Assembly: GCF_003217095.1 (NCBI RefSeq)
Contig: NZ_QJSR01000002.1
Coordinates: 372,001 to 436,000 of the forward strand
Source: Rhizobium sp. PP-CC-3A-592
GTDB lineage: Bacteria > Pseudomonadota > Alphaproteobacteria > Rhizobiales > Rhizobiaceae
Length of the DNA stretch: 64,000 bases
Direction of reading: 5' to 3'
Within the stretch, counting starts at the first letter, position 1. Each line of letters begins with the position of its first letter. This document shows positions 63,871 to 64,000 of the stretch, in pieces. The notes beneath the pieces are model-generated. The model saw nothing but the letters and a program-made list of their open reading frames with translations. It made no database searches and had not been told where the DNA came from. The position numbers were made by a program, and so were the translations under genes.

Positions 63871-64000
63871 GGTCTAGGTTCCGCTTTTCAGGCTGCGCGA
63901 AAAGCCGGCTCCGATGGCGGGTGTCCATCGGCCGGTCGTGCAGTCTCACGTCTTTAAGGCTAGAAGGGGCTTATAGGGAAATGGGCGCCGGAGCGAAACC

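Noticed and set aside
62137-63957. 606-codon plus-strand frame opposite carB
   Set aside because: It is fully antisense to the carB ATP-grasp domains and matches nothing.

Overview
The window is high-GC, densely coded chromosomal DNA of an alphaproteobacterium, almost certainly a Rhizobiaceae member (Rhizobium / Agrobacterium / Ensifer / Shinella relatives). This rests on gene neighbourhoods and family-typical proteins: an lpsB lipopolysaccharide-core mannosyltransferase with greA and carB; a trxB-lsrB pair followed by two tandem AbcR-type small RNAs; a petP/petR-like MarR plus OmpR-type regulator with an EnvZ-like kinase; and BA14K, DUF1285 and DUF4159 proteins. I see no phage, insertion sequence, CRISPR array, tRNA or rRNA.

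Layout. 1-3.8 kb (-): MoxR ATPase, DUF58 protein and BatA/DUF4159 membrane protein (the last cut by the window edge). 4-6.6 kb (+): DUF1285 protein, CoA-pyrophosphatase NUDIX, CCA-adding enzyme. 6.4-10.6 kb: DUF1059 protein with an apparent late frameshift, DUF4168 protein, apt, ychF, an AbrB/PIN toxin-antitoxin pair, clpS. 10.6-17.9 kb: pth, a solitary substrate-binding protein next to a HAMP-PAS-GGDEF-EAL protein, rplY, and an MHYT-GGDEF-EAL protein. 17.9-22.6 kb: BenE permease, a GAF/Fis-HTH regulator, an AldB-type aldehyde dehydrogenase and its DUF779 partner. 22.6-26.7 kb: a GT-C-like membrane protein divergent from a GT2 / methyltransferase / small EamA-type protein operon. 26.7-33.3 kb (-): prs, a lipoprotein, and an lgt / MidA-type methyltransferase / pgeF / M24-family run. 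33.5-39.5 kb (+): ubiK, ybjN-proC-csaA, and a PilZ-TadE-TadE-TadG-like operon whose last protein carries a repetitive, predicted beta-solenoid region. 39.6-42.4 kb (-): EnvZ-like kinase, response regulator, MarR regulator. 42.6-47 kb: small membrane protein, glyoxalase-II-like hydrolase, BA14K protein, cold-shock protein, DMT transporter, two unknown membrane proteins. 47-51 kb: aspartate aminotransferase, MFS transporter, old-yellow-enzyme reductase, ArsR regulator. 51.2-53.8 kb (-): two AbcR-like sRNAs, lsrB, trxB. 54-59.4 kb: lipopolysaccharide-core glycosyltransferases, lrp, an unknown protein, lpsB, greA. 59.5-64 kb: a small unknown protein, a DUF2283 protein with a doubtful start, and carB.

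Themes. Cyclic-di-GMP signalling recurs (two GGDEF-EAL proteins and one PilZ protein at the head of a pilin-like operon). Envelope work recurs (lgt, pgeF, LPS core, a possible lipid-linked sugar module). The most interesting candidates are the substrate-binding protein plus GGDEF-EAL pair, which is laid out like the NspS/MbaA signalling pair of Vibrio; the PilZ-Tad-like operon with the beta-solenoid protein; the GT-C/GT2/flippase-like module; and the AbcR sRNA locus, where both promoters and both CU-rich anti-ribosome-binding-site loops can be read directly.
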